DNA from: Lycorma delicatula
Lineage: Eukaryota; Arthropoda; Insecta; Hemiptera; Fulgoridae
Reading direction: 5' to 3'
Length of the DNA: 64,000 bases
NCBI RefSeq assembly: GCF_047948215.1
Contig: NC_134455.1
Span: 305,740,147-305,804,146 of the forward strand
This document shows, piece after piece, positions 1 to 12,010 of this stretch (the first letter of the stretch is position 1; every line of letters starts with the position of its first letter). The notes beneath the pieces are model-generated. The model did no database searches and was not told the DNA's origin. It saw only the letters and a list, made by a program, of their open reading frames with translations. The translations under genes and the position numbers were made by a program.

Positions 1-65
1 GCAGAAACACAAAATTCATTTATACGTATGTATGGACTAAGTTAGCTTACTTACTTACTTACTTA

Positions 66-110
<45 letters not shown>

Positions 111-787
111 TATCAATTCTTTTTACAGGTTGACACAGAGTTTCAAGCTTCCTACTTTGTATTTATTACGATTTCAAGACACATTTTTAACATGCGGATC
201 AATATGCAATTTTTACTGTCAAGTAACTTCGAAATTCAATCTATTATAGAATGGCTTTGTGAAGTTGAAGTATTTTTTCACATTATATTTTTATTTTTTC
301 ATTGATTAAATTAATTATTTAAGAATTTTTCTTATTCAGGATTTGGATTTTCATCAGCTAAGAAATTAATAATCGATTAACTCACTAATAAAAGTAAAAT
401 AACTAAATTATAACCATTTTTAGTGAATTGATAGTTGAGATTCTAATGGTGTATTTATGAACTGTCTGTAGGGCAACTGTGTCAAATTTTACGTTTCTAG
501 ATAACCGGAAAATGGCAAATTAGCGTATATAGGTTGATTGAAGCAAGTAAAAATTAGCTTAAAATTTAACCGATTTAAAACGCTTATTTCGTATGCTAAA
601 AGCAGAATAAAGGCACAATAAAAAACAATATTAAAAATCTAACTTAAAGCAACAAAAATGCTATTTTGCATATGCCAAATGGAAAAAATCGAAAACATGT
701 TATCATAATAATCAAATATTTGAATACAGATGCACGACATTAAGAAATAGTAAGACACTGGAAAACATAGTCGTATCGTTTCCTGAA
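1..787. other. AT-rich non-coding DNA with poly(T) tract
   Basis: No gene is visible. A short CTTA tetranucleotide array (about 45-64) is followed directly by a run of 40 T (68-107). The T run could be the poly(A) tail of a minus-strand retroposon or a simple repeat; no element body could be recognised next to it. A 68-codon minus-strand frame at 639-845 runs into the retrotransposon relic and has no coding features. Confidence 0.6.
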
Positions 788-1510
788 TTATTTTTGATAT
801 TAGCCCCAATTTTAATTTTTTGACGCAATGCCGCGTAACAGACACAGTCCACTATTATGTGGTACCGTCAGTTGGCAATCGCAGCGAACACAAACAGGTG
901 CATCGGTCCAAATCATGCCTGAGTGAGTCAAGTGTGCCCGATTAGCAAACGGCAAATAATAACTTCACCTGATCGGTTACTCCTGGATGAAGAGCCCCAC
1001 AGTGACACATTGTCTTTAACTAGAAGACGTTGATTATTGATAATAGAATATCATTCACTTTGTCACTCATCACAAACCATCTTCTTCAAAAGCAGAAAAG
1101 ATTTTCAGAAATAATCCAATCAAGGAAAGGAGGCTGAAAACAAGCCCCTTTTCCCACACGATCAGCGTGCTCATTTCCTGAAATTCCAGTGTAACTGGGG
1201 ATCCAGCAGAAGCTCGAGTTGTGTTACATTGAGTCATTTCAGAAATAAACTGTATCTCTCGTACAACAATGTGTCTGGAGTAAATGTCATTAATCGTCTA
1301 CAAGCACTTATGGAATCTGAGCAGACAAGTACGTGTCGGAATGTCGGATTAAATATATTTAAGGGTTTATTAATAGCAAACAGCTCTGCAACGAAAACAC
1401 TAGCGACTCTGGAAAAACCGGACATATATGTTCTATTACCAACCACAAAAGCACAACCAACAGTTATCGTGTTTGTAGCCGTCTGTATTTACTACGTTGT
1501 AATTAATCAA
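788..1510 (-). pseudogene. Non-LTR retrotransposon 3' fragment (RNase H and C-terminal Cys motif), copy 1
   Basis: Relic of the 3' end of a non-LTR retrotransposon of jockey/I type, read on the minus strand. Near 1480 the minus strand reads T-D-G followed by K-H-D-N, the start of an RNase H domain. Further on come A-E-L-F-A-I-N-K and C-S-D-S-I-S-A, which carry the acidic residues of RNase H. At about 840-900 D-A-P-V-C-V-R-C-D-C-Q-L-T-V gives the Cys-rich C-terminus usual in this group. The frame is broken by several indels and stops, so no protein is made. The same family recurs at 58601-59335, and the similarity extends a little past the coding part (near 788). The 5' part of the element, including endonuclease and RT, is absent, as is usual for 5'-truncated LINEs. 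Clade assignment within jockey/I is uncertain. Confidence 0.75.
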
Positions 1511-4500
1511 CTTAAAAAGACATGCTGGTGAGTTATGACTCTTAGAAAATTAAAAACACTGTAAATTCATGTAAATAATATCAAAAGTTAATTAATTTTC
1601 TAATTATGTAAAAAAAAAAAAAAATAATATAATCAAACCGTTAAAAAAATAAACATTTCCTGTACTTTCATCGACAGTATTTGTATACAGCTCACTTTAA
1701 ATTTCTATTAAAAAACAATACATAGAAAATTGATAATGTATTTTTTAAATACATTAAAAAACAAATTGATAAGAAAATTTTTTCACTACACAATTTTAAT
1801 AAACTATGAAGAAAAAAACTATAACATCTAATTGCAATTGCAAAGTCATTAATTTTTAATTATTTTGTTTCTATAAAAAAAATGTAGCTCATTAAAAAAA
1901 ACCTGCACGTAGGACGGGTATCTTTAGTTTGCGAATTGAATTAAATTGTAAATCATAACAGTTTGAAATCTTTGTAATTTAAGCTTGATAAAATGTATGT
2001 ATTTTGCATAAGCATTGTTATATTCAAGCGGTTGGAAACAGGAACAGTTGATATGTGGTTGAACCATATAAAACAAACAAAACAAAAAAAAGATATTTTA
2101 TTATAGTTAACATTTATTTTTCACAACGACAAAAAAGAAATAGTAATAATAATAACATTGAATAAAGTAACAATAACTTTTATTTATCTAAATAATATTA
2201 TTATACAACACAATAATACAATTGTAATGAGCAATAATTACCTTATTGTAATTGAGGTCACTGGTTCTTTTTCATATTAAATAAAATAACAATAAAAATC
2301 TTTCACAGCGATACTTAAAAATAAAATTATAATTATAACAAGTGTATTTTTTTTGGATTTATAATTGAGCATAAACATTTATATCAAAAGCTTATAAACA
2401 TAAGCTTATTAATAAATTAATAAATAAGCAACACAATTAAAATTATGCAATTTATATATTTTTTCATTTTAAAAATTAAAGGAACTAATTTTATCTACAA
2501 TATGTTAGATTAGAAAATATTTCATTATAAAATAATAATAAGTTCAATTAGACTGTACATTTATAATCTTGATGAACAATGAAAGCAAGTGTATTTAATT
2601 TTAGACCTTTATTCTTAAGCTAGAAAGCATCAAAAAATTACTGAAAAATAATATATATATATATATATATATAAATTATTTATTTTGATTTTATAAACTT
2701 CTTTTTCGTTAAAATTATTAAGAATAAATATTTTACAGTAAAATCTGTCTCTAACTGATGTTAAATTTAATGGATTCCTTATCTTTTACAGACATTTTTT
2801 CAGTTCATTATTTTTAAACAACCTATTTTTTACCGCTAATTAATAAATTTATTGATTCTGTTTGTGTGAAAGTTATGAAATAAAATTTAGTTATTACAGT
2901 GCTGTTTTTTGAACTTTAATAAGTTAGGGTGTACTCATTTTAATGTCACCTTATTTTTGAATCATAATATATTAACGTGACATACGTAAACATGATTTTA
3001 TGTTAACATCATATATATTAATTTTTAACTACTGTATCTAAAACGTTATTTAAAATATATATCAAACATAACAAAGACGTAATATTTAGAATTTACAAAT
3101 AAATAATTTTTTTTTAATTGCCCATTTCTATAGGTAGATTGGTAACCCTCTGCCTTTCGTCTGGAAAGTACCGATCAGTCATGGCTTTTTTTATTTTCTA
3201 CAGGATTTCCACTGTATGTTTCAGGCATACTCTTTAAAATTTATCCGATGATTTAATAAGAAAAGGAATAATAAAAGATTTACCCTTTATGGTGTTTACA
3301 AAGGAACGGAATGCTGTTTAAAAGAGCAGACTTAGTAATAATTTACCGTTCAGATAATAGTTTGACAAGATAAAAAGTGTAAAAGTTTCATTACATTATA
3401 TACTGACTTTTTTGAAAATATATTTTTAATTACGCCGATTCAAAGTAAATGAAAATTTATTGAAAAACAAGACTGCAAAGTTTAATAAGGAAACAATTAT
3501 GCGTGTTTAATAATTTTAACATTAGGATCATTATAAAGATAGTTAACTTAAAAAATGTAATACGTCATTAAAAAAACTAAACATTATTCACATTTGCACC
3601 TAAAGCTATCATTAAAAATAAAAAAAAAATCCTTAATTTATTAATTTTAATAATGTTAACATAAAGAATGATGTTACCAGAAAATAACGAACTCTGTGTT
3701 CGCTCGACTACTAACACTGCATGATTTCCTATTATGTTCTTGAATTTTGCAATAAATTCCTGAATTACGTTTAAAAATAATTCCTTTTTCTTATCCATCT
3801 ATCGAACTTCTACAAAAAAAAATGTATTAAAGGTTACACTTTTGTCGATGTTACATTAAGTACATGTTACATTTTATTTTCGTTATACTAATCTGCGTAT
3901 TTCACGTAGCATTACCAACGAAACCCAACTGAAACCCGATTCAGAAATAGTACTTCTACTTTGAATCCGAAAAGCAGTAATTAACTACAGATTTTTAATC
4001 GTGATTACAACAATGATATTGATTCGTAAAATAAACACACACTAAATAAGTCAGATGAGTTAATTTATTTTAATTCTATCACGCATTTTACCTTTGCTTT
4101 TGAAAGATTGCTTACCGTGAGTATATCAGGCAGAAGAAACAATATATTGCAATATTTCACAGAATCTAATGAAAGCATAGAAAACATCCTATGCCAGACT
4201 TATTAAGGAAAGCAAGGATGAAATTGTTTCCGTTGCCTTCTTCAATTTCGCCAAATATATGGTTGCAAATTAACAGAAACTGGCTGCAGTATAATGGATA
4301 TCACTACTCTTAGAGAAAACATTTGTAACTGGTGCTTCTTGAGAATTTTTTACATGTGTAACATTCATAAAGTAAAGGAAAACTGGAACAGATGGTGTAA
4401 AGCAATAAAAAAATGAATATTCCTTCCTTCGTAAACAGTCAATTACCTTCTGTTTCCAGCTCAGGGGGATTATCACGAGGAATAGTAACAATATATCCCG

Positions 4501-5291
4501 AAAAAGTTTTACTTAATGTGCATCAGAGAAATATATATTAATATATTCCTAAATTAAATATACTAATATATTTTTTCTAAATAAGGCTACATCAAGGTAA
4601 CAGTAGTTTAAATCTTCATCTTAGATCAAAGAAGTACATTTTTTTAAAAATTTATTACGTGGTTAAGGACAGAATATTTTTTTTTTAATGTTCAAAAGTT
4701 CATGTTTTATACCTTTGTAAAAATTATCTATTAATAATGTTAAATTTTCATCAGTTTTCACTATTTTATCGATTGACTGGGTGCTTAAACAGTTGAATGT
4801 AAAATAATTTTTTTTTACTTCATTTTAGATAATATAAAAAAAAAGTAGAGTATAAAAGAAAACATAACCCTTTAACTTAATCAATGACGGAGCATAATCC
4901 TTCTTAAATTCTTGAACTATATTCAAATTTTAAAAGAATTTAATTACATTATTATTAATTTTTTGTTAAATATTTTTCATCGGCTGAAACATTATGGATT
5001 TACCGCTAATTTTATTTCTGAAAACTGTACGTTTATCTTACAAATTACATTTTTTGACAGATTTTACTGTATAAAAGTTCTACAAGAAAAAGATTTCAAT
5101 AAAAATACAATATTTATGTTATAAAAATATAATAATATCTTAATTCACAGCAATGGCCTAAATTTTTACGTAATTATAAACAATTATTAAAACAAAATTT
5201 TATTATTAAAAAAAATAAATCACAAAAAATTATTAATAAATCTGGATTAATCTTTTTGTTACCAGTTTTGGTTTTTATGTTAGCTTCAATC
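1511..5291. other. AT-rich non-coding DNA
   Basis: No gene or recognisable transposon. It holds a (TA)n microsatellite at about 2651-2673 and many A or T runs. The stretch at 4080-4500 is less AT-rich and could be an old repeat, but it was not recognised. Short frames at 3577-3798 (minus), 4270-4491 (minus) and 4912-5124 (plus) have no domain or coding signature. Confidence 0.5.
2651..2673. repeat. (TA)n microsatellite
   Basis: Perfect alternating A and T for about 23 bases in AT-rich DNA. Confidence 0.9.
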
Positions 5292-5303
5292 CCTGAATTC
5301 TTC

Positions 5304-5468
5304 TTTTTTTTGTTTAACCTCCGGACCACCGTTAGTTATTGCTTCAGAGGATGAGATGAATGATTTGTAGAGTGTGTAAGTAAATGCCATGCCTGTCCGG
5401 GATTCGAACCCGGGACCTCTGGATGGAAGGCCGAGTGGCGCTACCACTCGCGCCGCGGAGAACGGCTT
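5304..5468 (-). mobile_element. tRNA-derived SINE, family A, near full length
   Basis: On the minus strand this starts with a tRNA-like head containing an A-box-like GAGTGGTAGCG and a B box GGTTCGAATCCC. It continues with a body (GGCATGGCATTT) and ends in a conserved tail CGGTGGTCCGGAGGTTAAAC plus poly(A), seen on the plus strand as the T run at 5304-5311. Flanking sequence CCTGAATTCTTC (5292-5303) and CCTGAATCCTTG (5469-5480) match at 10 of 12 bases, a plausible target-site duplication. Length of about 160 bp with a tail and flanking duplication argues for a SINE rather than a tRNA gene. Internal promoter boxes imply RNA polymerase III transcription when active. Confidence 0.85.
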
Positions 5469-5480
5469 CCTGAATCCTTG

Positions 5481-7394
5481 TCTACTAATAAAACATACTG
5501 TTCCATTTACGATCTAAAATAAAATGTAACATTTTTATTTAAATAACGGTTAAATATATAAATCTAATAATTTTTACTACATAAAAATAAATTACATGAG
5601 AAATAAAATGGATAATTTTTGTTAATAATAAAGTACTTAGCAAGGAAGTTTTGTACTTTATTTAGATTCCATCTATTGTGGTTTAATCGATAGCTGTACA
5701 ACTAATATAAGTTAAGTAAGCTACTCAAGTTTAAAAATCCAAATAACAGTTCCATCTTTAGTGACGGTTTTATCCAGATGGAATATATTAAACCATATTC
5801 GAAGTTCATTCTCCATTAATTTTCATACCAACTCGAACCACAAATCATATGCCTCTGGTAAGTTGACAGGAATAAAACTAAGAAAGAATGTTTAACATAA
5901 GTTTTTCTATTTTAAGTTTTCTTATAAAGAATCATTTTTCTAATTTAATTTACTTTGTGCATAATGCTTATAAAGTTAAGCCATGTAGAACATGGACAGA
6001 ATGAAATAGTAGTAGAATGTATTTTTTTGGCAGCAACCGTTTCAGCAAAAATTATCACATTTTTATTTTATTTTATCCATTATAATGTAGTTTAAATTTA
6101 ATAATATAAAAGTCAGAAATGATTTTTGTTGTAAAATATAAAATAATTTTTATTTATGTTTAGGTCCCAATAATAAAATTTTTATTTTTATTATTCTTTT
6201 TACAAATATTTTATATTTTACACTATTCTATATTGTAAAAAATATACGAAAAAAGAATCACTTATTTTCAAATAACTTTACTTATTAATTATCAAACTAC
6301 ATTTTATAAAGGAAATAATAAAATATTAAAATTTTGGATCTTTTATTGTCAACACCAAAATTTATAATTTTAGAGAAATAAATGTCGCATTTTATTACAT
6401 AAATTTACTTTATTATTATAATTACTTGGCAACGACGTTTTTCATTTTATAAAAATTTTGGTTTTAAAAAACTAAAAGAAAAATCATCGTTCATACATAA
6501 AGAAAAAAATTATTATATAAAGTCATTAAATTTTAATTTAATGTCTTAGATATAGACTAAGGCTTAGAAAGTCTAAAGAATTAGTCTAATGATTTAGACT
6601 TATAGTCTAAATCGTCTTAAACATAAAAAAGGTTTTATAAACGTTTTTTGAACGATCGTTCTAAAACGTTTTTTCATTATATTTAGGAAATCAGATTACC
6701 TAATAATCATTCAGGAGCTCAGAAGATAGTAGCGCTAAGCATTGTTACCAAATTTTTGGAAAAGGAGAAAAATATATTTATTCACTAATTCTATTGAATG
6801 AATGTTGGTATCACACTGGGCACCACAAAAAAATATATTACAAATAAAAAAATTATTTTACAAATTTTGAAGAAAAAAAGAATTCCAAGATCAGTTGGAA
6901 TTCTTTTTTGGAAAAAATGATACATTTGGATGGAAAAAATGCATTTACTCATTTAAATACATATATATGCTACAGGTTATTTAAATTTAAAGTGAAACTG
7001 ATCTAAGGCGTGGATTAGCAAGTCTCTATGGTAGTAACACATGATTCCCTTCTACCAATTTTCTTGACAGCTACTTAACAAAAGACAAAAGCGGGGTATT
7101 TAAAAAGTTTTTTTTTAATTTTTACCACAAGCAGACATCGATATACTTTTTAGATTACATGAAATGCATTCAAAAGCTGATATTTAAATGAATAGCCTGT
7201 ACCAATAAAAAAAAAAAATTGTTGGACGTTTTTAAAAAACTTATTCTATTATTCAGAGTAAGAGTTGCTTCCTGCCTAAATTTATCTAATTGCATCATAT
7301 GCAATTTTTTGAATTTATTCTATATTTTAAGTTTTATGAGAATAAAGATATAAAACTTATGTCTTATGGCATTTTCTAAAATGAATTCGTTTTT
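5481..7394. other. AT-rich non-coding DNA
   Basis: No gene visible. At 6545-6620 the hexamer AGTCTA and its relatives recur several times over about 70 bases. At 6640-6680 there is a small palindromic cluster around GAACGATCGTTC flanked by AAAACGTTTT-like boxes. Neither has an obvious function. Confidence 0.5.
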
Positions 7395-7408
7395 AATAAT
7401 AAATAATC

Positions 7409-7550
7409 TTTTTTTTCATCTCTGGGACCGCCCGTTGAGTTGAAATGGCAATTTTGTACCGTGTTGAAATGCCATGCAAGACAGGGATTCGAACCCGGGA
7501 CCTCCGTCTGCAAGATCGAGACGCTACCACTCGCGCTGCGGAGGCCCGAC
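7409..7550 (-). mobile_element. tRNA-derived SINE, family A, diverged copy
   Basis: Minus-strand copy of family A. Plus-strand GGGATTCGAACCCGGGACCT at 7484-7503 is the complement of the B box. The head reads GAGTGGTAGCGTCTCG on the minus strand, and the 3' end is the T run at 7409-7416. The tail region has CTCTGGGACCGCCCGT instead of the consensus, so this is a diverged copy. It is flanked by AATAATAAATAATC (about 7395-7408) and AATAATAATTAATC (7551-7564), which differ by one base. Confidence 0.8.
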
Positions 7551-7564
7551 AATAATAATTAATC

Positions 7565-7725
7565 TTTCTTTTTTTTCTGTTTAGCCTCCGGAACCACCGT
7601 AAGGTATTACTTCAGAGGATGATATGTATGAACGTAAGTGAAGTGTAGTCCTGTACATTCTCAGGTCGACTATTCCTGAGATGTGTGGTTAATTGAAACC
7701 CAACCACCAAACAAATCCGTAGAAA
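7565..7725 (-). mobile_element. SINE family B, truncated at its 5' head
   Basis: Read on the minus strand, the 3' tail is the same as in family A (complement of TTTAGCCTCCGGAACCACCG, then the ATTACTTCAGAGGATGA segment). The body is different, with GACTATTCCTGAGATGTGTGG and CCCAACCACCAAA, shared with the copy at 23205-23434. The tRNA-like head is missing. It sits immediately next to the family A copy, separated only by a target-site copy, and a third copy of the target (GTAATAAATAATCT) follows at 7726-7739. Confidence 0.75.
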
Positions 7726-7739
7726 GTAATAAATAATCT

Positions 7740-9457
7740 GGAATTATTAAATGTTTTTTTTTTTAATGAGGACGTTAACTACAAACGATCCACATTTTAC
7801 ATTATCCTGAGATAGAAAGATTACATCAACAATAAAATTTATGTTATATTAACAAAATTATTTATTCTTCTATAAAATATTTAATTAAAAAATGTTAAAT
7901 AATTCATTTTAATAATTCTGTATTCATAATATTTAAACGTTTCTTTGTTAAAAAAAGAAATAATTAGAATGTTTGTTAATCATAAACATAAGTGCTTAGC
8001 ACAAATAATATTAAGGAAAAAATAAAGTTAAAAGGAACAATTTTTGTACAATTTCTGAAACTGGAAATTCATATCGCACAAGTAGATTTATAACAAAATT
8101 ACGTTAATACAAATAACCTATCACAACCTATTAAAGACATGTATATTATTTACAAATATGTTATATAAATATTGAAATAAATAAACAATGGTAGAGGTAC
8201 CTTTTAAACTAATAAACAAATAAATATTTCTCTAATTTATAATCTAGATACAAACGAATATTTCTAATCTACTTAGATATTAATATTACATAATTACTAA
8301 TACCCTGAACGTTTATTATACATAAAGTTCATTAAATCTATGTTTGGAACTAGTGTAAGTCTCTATTTAAGTTTCTGTGACCTTTATCTTAATGAAAATG
8401 ATTAGTGTGGCGCATTTCAATACTTTTTGCGACATATTCACCTAACATAGTTTATTGTTTATTTATAATAAAAAAGCAGACGCTTCGTTGAATCAAAAGA
8501 CAAGACATTTCATACTAGTCTGTCTATCACAGTAGGAATGTTTTATTAACTCGTTCTTGCACTGAAACAGTTCATTAACATCAGTTCCAAACAAAAATTA
8601 AATGATTTATAAAAATGTTTAATCGAATAAATAAATAAGCTATAATAAATAGAACTTATATAATTAACTTATAATCATTGGCATATTTTCTTATTTATTA
8701 TGTTATATATTCATATAAATATTTCTATAGTCTTTTTGGATACCAAGTTTTGATCAGTTTTAAATTAAATTCACTCCACTTTGATTTTATTAAAATTGGA
8801 TATGAGTGAATGCAAAATTCCACATTTAATTTGAATTACAATATTATTTTTTATTTATAGCAGAATAGAAACTGAATGTACGTTACTAATCGATAAATCT
8901 AAAGGCAATGAAAGAAGCACATTGGAATTATACCTGTTATTTATGATGTTTGATTCCTTCCAACTTCTTTCAAATACATCATTCTGAATAACACTAATTT
9001 TTATCGGTATGTGACCAAGCAGGTGGACTGTAACAGTCGCAAAAATGAGAAAGTAGCTGTTACTTTTCACTAAGTTTCCTCTACAGTAGAATCTATGGAA
9101 TTCTTTCCTCGTTTTCTTACAGATAAGGAAGGACCAGTAACCTAGTATTACATCAGGAATAATAATAAACATATTCTAAGTAAGTAAGGAATACAACTAT
9201 GCATTTAGTTGTTTGATTCTTTTCATTTATTTTTGTGACGTACAATTTAATTATTATTAGAAATGTCTATTGCTGTTTTTCAAGCAGAGCTTTCACTTAA
9301 TTTTTAATTTTACCGAACGATCAGTATGACTATCCAGAAATAAACCACTTATAATTACATGTAAAATTTATAAGTTATGTTTAATTAAGTAGTTAAATAA
9401 ATTATAAGTAAGTAAAAATTATATATAAGTTTTATACATATATATTTATATAAAAAG
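7740..9457. other. AT-rich non-coding DNA
   Basis: No recognisable gene or transposon. A 105-codon open frame on the minus strand (8855-9172) is the only notable frame and is listed separately. Confidence 0.5.
8855..9172 (-). CDS. Unassigned 105-codon open frame, possibly spurious
   Basis: The longest frame in this AT-rich stretch that is not clearly part of a transposon. It has two hydrophobic patches, near residues 5-17 and 41-55, and a charged middle (ERSWKESN). There is no recognisable domain, no obvious promoter and no adjoining exon. At this length and base composition it could occur by chance. It could also be a decayed exon or transposon fragment; no function is proposed. Confidence 0.15.
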   Translation of the reverse strand: MFIIIPDVILGYWSFLICKKTRKEFHRFYCRGNLVKSNSYFLIFATVTVHLLGHIPIKISVIQNDVFERSWKESNIINNRYNSNVLLSLPLDLSISNVHSVSILL

Positions 9458-9491
9458 AGAGTGTACCACAAAGTTCTCCCGGTAATTTCAT
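9458..9491 (+). repeat. Left terminal inverted repeat of mariner-like element
   Basis: Pairs imperfectly with 11104-11137. The shared core is AGTTCTCCCGG, with an AGAGTGT outer end and a TTTCAT inner end. Confidence 0.85.
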
Positions 9492-11103
9492 TCGTGTAAA
9501 ATACCCTGCTTTTTATATTTGACTAGAATAAATGGGAAATTTGTTAAATGGGAAATAAACACATTTTGTAGAAAGGTTTTCTGTGAATTTCTGTTTGAAC
9601 GTGATTGGTTTGCTATTGAAGTAATGTAATACTTATTTGCAACAGAGGAATACGCTGATGTGGTATTCATTTTGGGTGTGTAAATGGTAATGCTATAGCT
9701 GCTACAGTAAAATATGAATTAAATTTTCCGAATCACAGGATTCCAGGTCCCAAAACAACTAGTGCGACTTTTCGCAGTTTTCGGGAAACAGGTTCACTAC
9801 CTAGAATTCGTACCAGCTACGAACGATCTATCCTTAACGATACTGATATTGATGAAATTATTATCGATACGGTTCAGCGTAGCCCAGGCGTCAGTACATG
9901 ATGTCTTTGTAAGCGAAACGGAGTCTTGTATTCGGTAGTTTGGAGGAAACATAAATAAGTTTTATCCTTAACGTAAACAGCCAGTTCAGTATCTACACCC
10001 AGGAGGTGGTTCAATTCGCATAGAGAACTGCAACTAGTGGAATACAAATTGACAACTCTACAAATATGTTTAGTTTACTGACGAAGCAAATTTCAGTCGG
10101 GATGACTTCAACAACTTACGCAATGCATATACATGGGAAGAAGTAAATCCTCATGCAACGGTGGAAGGCAATTTTCAACACAAATTTGGCGTCAATGTAT
10201 GGTGTGACTTTATTCACAATCAGCTGTTCTTACCGTTCATATTACCTAGCCGCTTAAATGTTGAGGTCTATTTGCACTTTTTTCAAGAAGTATTGTCGAG
10301 CTGCTTCAAGATGTTCCTCTAACGCAGAGATGCAAAGTGTACTTCCAGAACGATGGCTCGCCTTCCCATTCTCGTGTGCCATCTCCACTCACTTAAATCA
10401 TCATTTCGCTGAGAGATTAATCGGTCGTGCCACCGAGATCGCCTGATCTAACAACACCTTTAGATTTTTATGTCTGGGGATAGGTGAAAAATTCTGTATA
10501 CAAAACAAAAATACATTCCCTTGAGAAATTAATTATCCAGATTATGGATGCGGCTGACCAACATAAGGAAAGCCCTAAAGAACAAATAAAGTGCAACAAA
10601 AGCAGTACAGAAGCGTGCGAAGAAATTTGTTGTATGTATAATGTACTTTAGTCTCGAATACTGTTTTTAAATAAAATTCGAATTTGTTTAGCTTTTCTTT
10701 GTTTTATTCAACTTATCTTAAGCCATTTTGTTTAGAATTAAAATCACAACAATTTTTTTTTGTAATTTTATGTGTTTATTATCTGCTTAACAAAATTATG
10801 GTACGTTAAACAGAAAAATAAACAGGGTTTTTATCCCAATTTATTGGTTTTCACCCCAGATTTCTCAAAAACTACTGAAGATGCGATTATAGAACTTATT
10901 TTATTCAATATTTCAGATAAAAACCATATAAAATCACTAATTCTATCCCTTAATTAATGTCCTAAACATTTCAGTACGACCTTCTTTCGCCGGGGTAGCT
11001 GAAATCCGAGCGAAATCTTTCATTAGCCATAACTCACAAAAGAAGCATTTTAGAACATGTTTATAATTAACTTTTTCCATTACTTTCACGAGTAGAATAG
11101 GTT

Positions 11104-11137
11104 ATGAAAGTTCCGGGAGAACTTCGTAAAACACTCT
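11104..11137 (-). repeat. Right terminal inverted repeat of mariner-like element
   Basis: Reverse complement begins AGAGTGTTTTACGAAGTTCT and continues CCCGG, matching the left end at 9458-9491. It is followed by a TA run (11138-11162) that hides the exact TA target duplication. Confidence 0.85.
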
Positions 11138-11270
11138 GTATATATATATATATATATATATAATTATAAAGTGATTTAAATTAATCTTTTTACAGTTTAT
11201 ATATTCTATGTACGTTAATTTTACCTATATATATTGAATTTCAGTGAATCCGCCAAGTACAGAATTAAAG

Positions 11271-11940
11271 AAACATTTTTACCTTTATTTCTTTTACATT
11301 ATAGCGCTTTCGGGCATAAGCCCATCCTCAGTATTGTTTTCTATTTATTTTTATTTCCATTTGCACATATAACTACCATGCAACATCTTTACACTTGCTT
11401 ACTTTTTTATAATTTTGATTATTGAACAAGATATAAAAAACTTTAAACTTTTACAGTTCATACTTTTGTTCAGTCAAAAAACTTTTTTAACAATTTAAAA
11501 ACATCTATTAAAATTGCAATTAAAGTTAACATTTTTTTACTAAAATTATTTAAAATTTCTTTCGTTGTTGCTTTTTATAATGTTAGTACAGTAATGTAAT
11601 CAATTATGTAATTTTATTAAAATCTTATCAAACGTATTACCAACTTGGTCTGCAGATTCATGAGGCGAAATTCACGTTTATATTTTAGAAATAATTCTAA
11701 AATGTTTTTTTAAAACGTTTTCTTAAAATTTCTTAAAAAGTTTTTAACTGAACAAATGTAAATGTTTAAAGGTTTTTATATTTTGTTCAAAGATCGAAGT
11801 TATAAAAAAGTAATCAAGTGTAAAGATGTTGTATGATAGTTATATATGTAAATATAAATAAAGATAAATCAGAAAACATTACTGAGGATGGGCTAATGCC
11901 CGAGAGAGCTATAATGTAAAGGAATAAAGGTAAGAATTTA
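11271..11940. mobile_element. Foldback element with long terminal inverted repeats
   Basis: The left arm (about 11271-11500) and the right arm (about 11701-11940) are imperfect reverse complements over roughly 230 bases, enclosing a spacer of about 200 bases. Matching blocks, outer to inner, are ACCTTTATT and TTTACATTATAG, CGGGCAT followed by AGCCCATCCTCAGTA, AACATCTTTACACTTG, AAAACCTTTAAAC, and finally TTTGTTCAG. No transposase is encoded; a 63-codon frame inside the left arm is a by-product. This is either a non-autonomous (MITE/foldback) element or a hairpin arising from an inverted duplication. The autonomous partner was not identified. Confidence 0.8.
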
Positions 11941-11968
11941 CCTTTATATGTATATATATACCTTTATC

Positions 11969-12010
<42 letters not shown>

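Larger units (their letters stand above)
9458..11137 (+). mobile_element. Tc1/mariner-superfamily transposon, full length but inactive
   Basis: About 1.68 kb bounded by terminal inverted repeats of about 34 bp: AGAGTGT..AGTTCTCCCGG..TTTCAT at 9458-9491 and its imperfect complement at 11104-11137, next to TA-rich target sequence. The transposase remnant lies on the plus strand at about 9630-10650, split by frameshifts and stops. Recognisable blocks in order are an HTH-like start (EEYADVVF, FPNHRIPGPKT, FRETGSLPRIRTSYER), F-T-D-E-A-N-F-S near 10075-10100 (first catalytic Asp), H-K-F-G-V-N-V-W-C, V-Y-F-Q-N-D-G-S-P-S-H (second catalytic Asp region, D after N), and P-P-R-S-P-D-L-T followed by L-D-F-Y-V-W-G (third catalytic region). 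The copy cannot make an active protein. Its 3' 130 bases are closely similar to 55728-55851, showing a second family member there. Confidence 0.88.

Noticed and set aside
4080..4500. Possible transposon
   Set aside because: Less AT-rich than the flanks, but no motif, terminal repeat or second copy was seen.
5399..5460. tRNA gene
   Set aside because: A and B boxes are present, but the sequence continues into a SINE body with a conserved tail, poly(A) and target duplication; the clover-leaf pairing is not complete.
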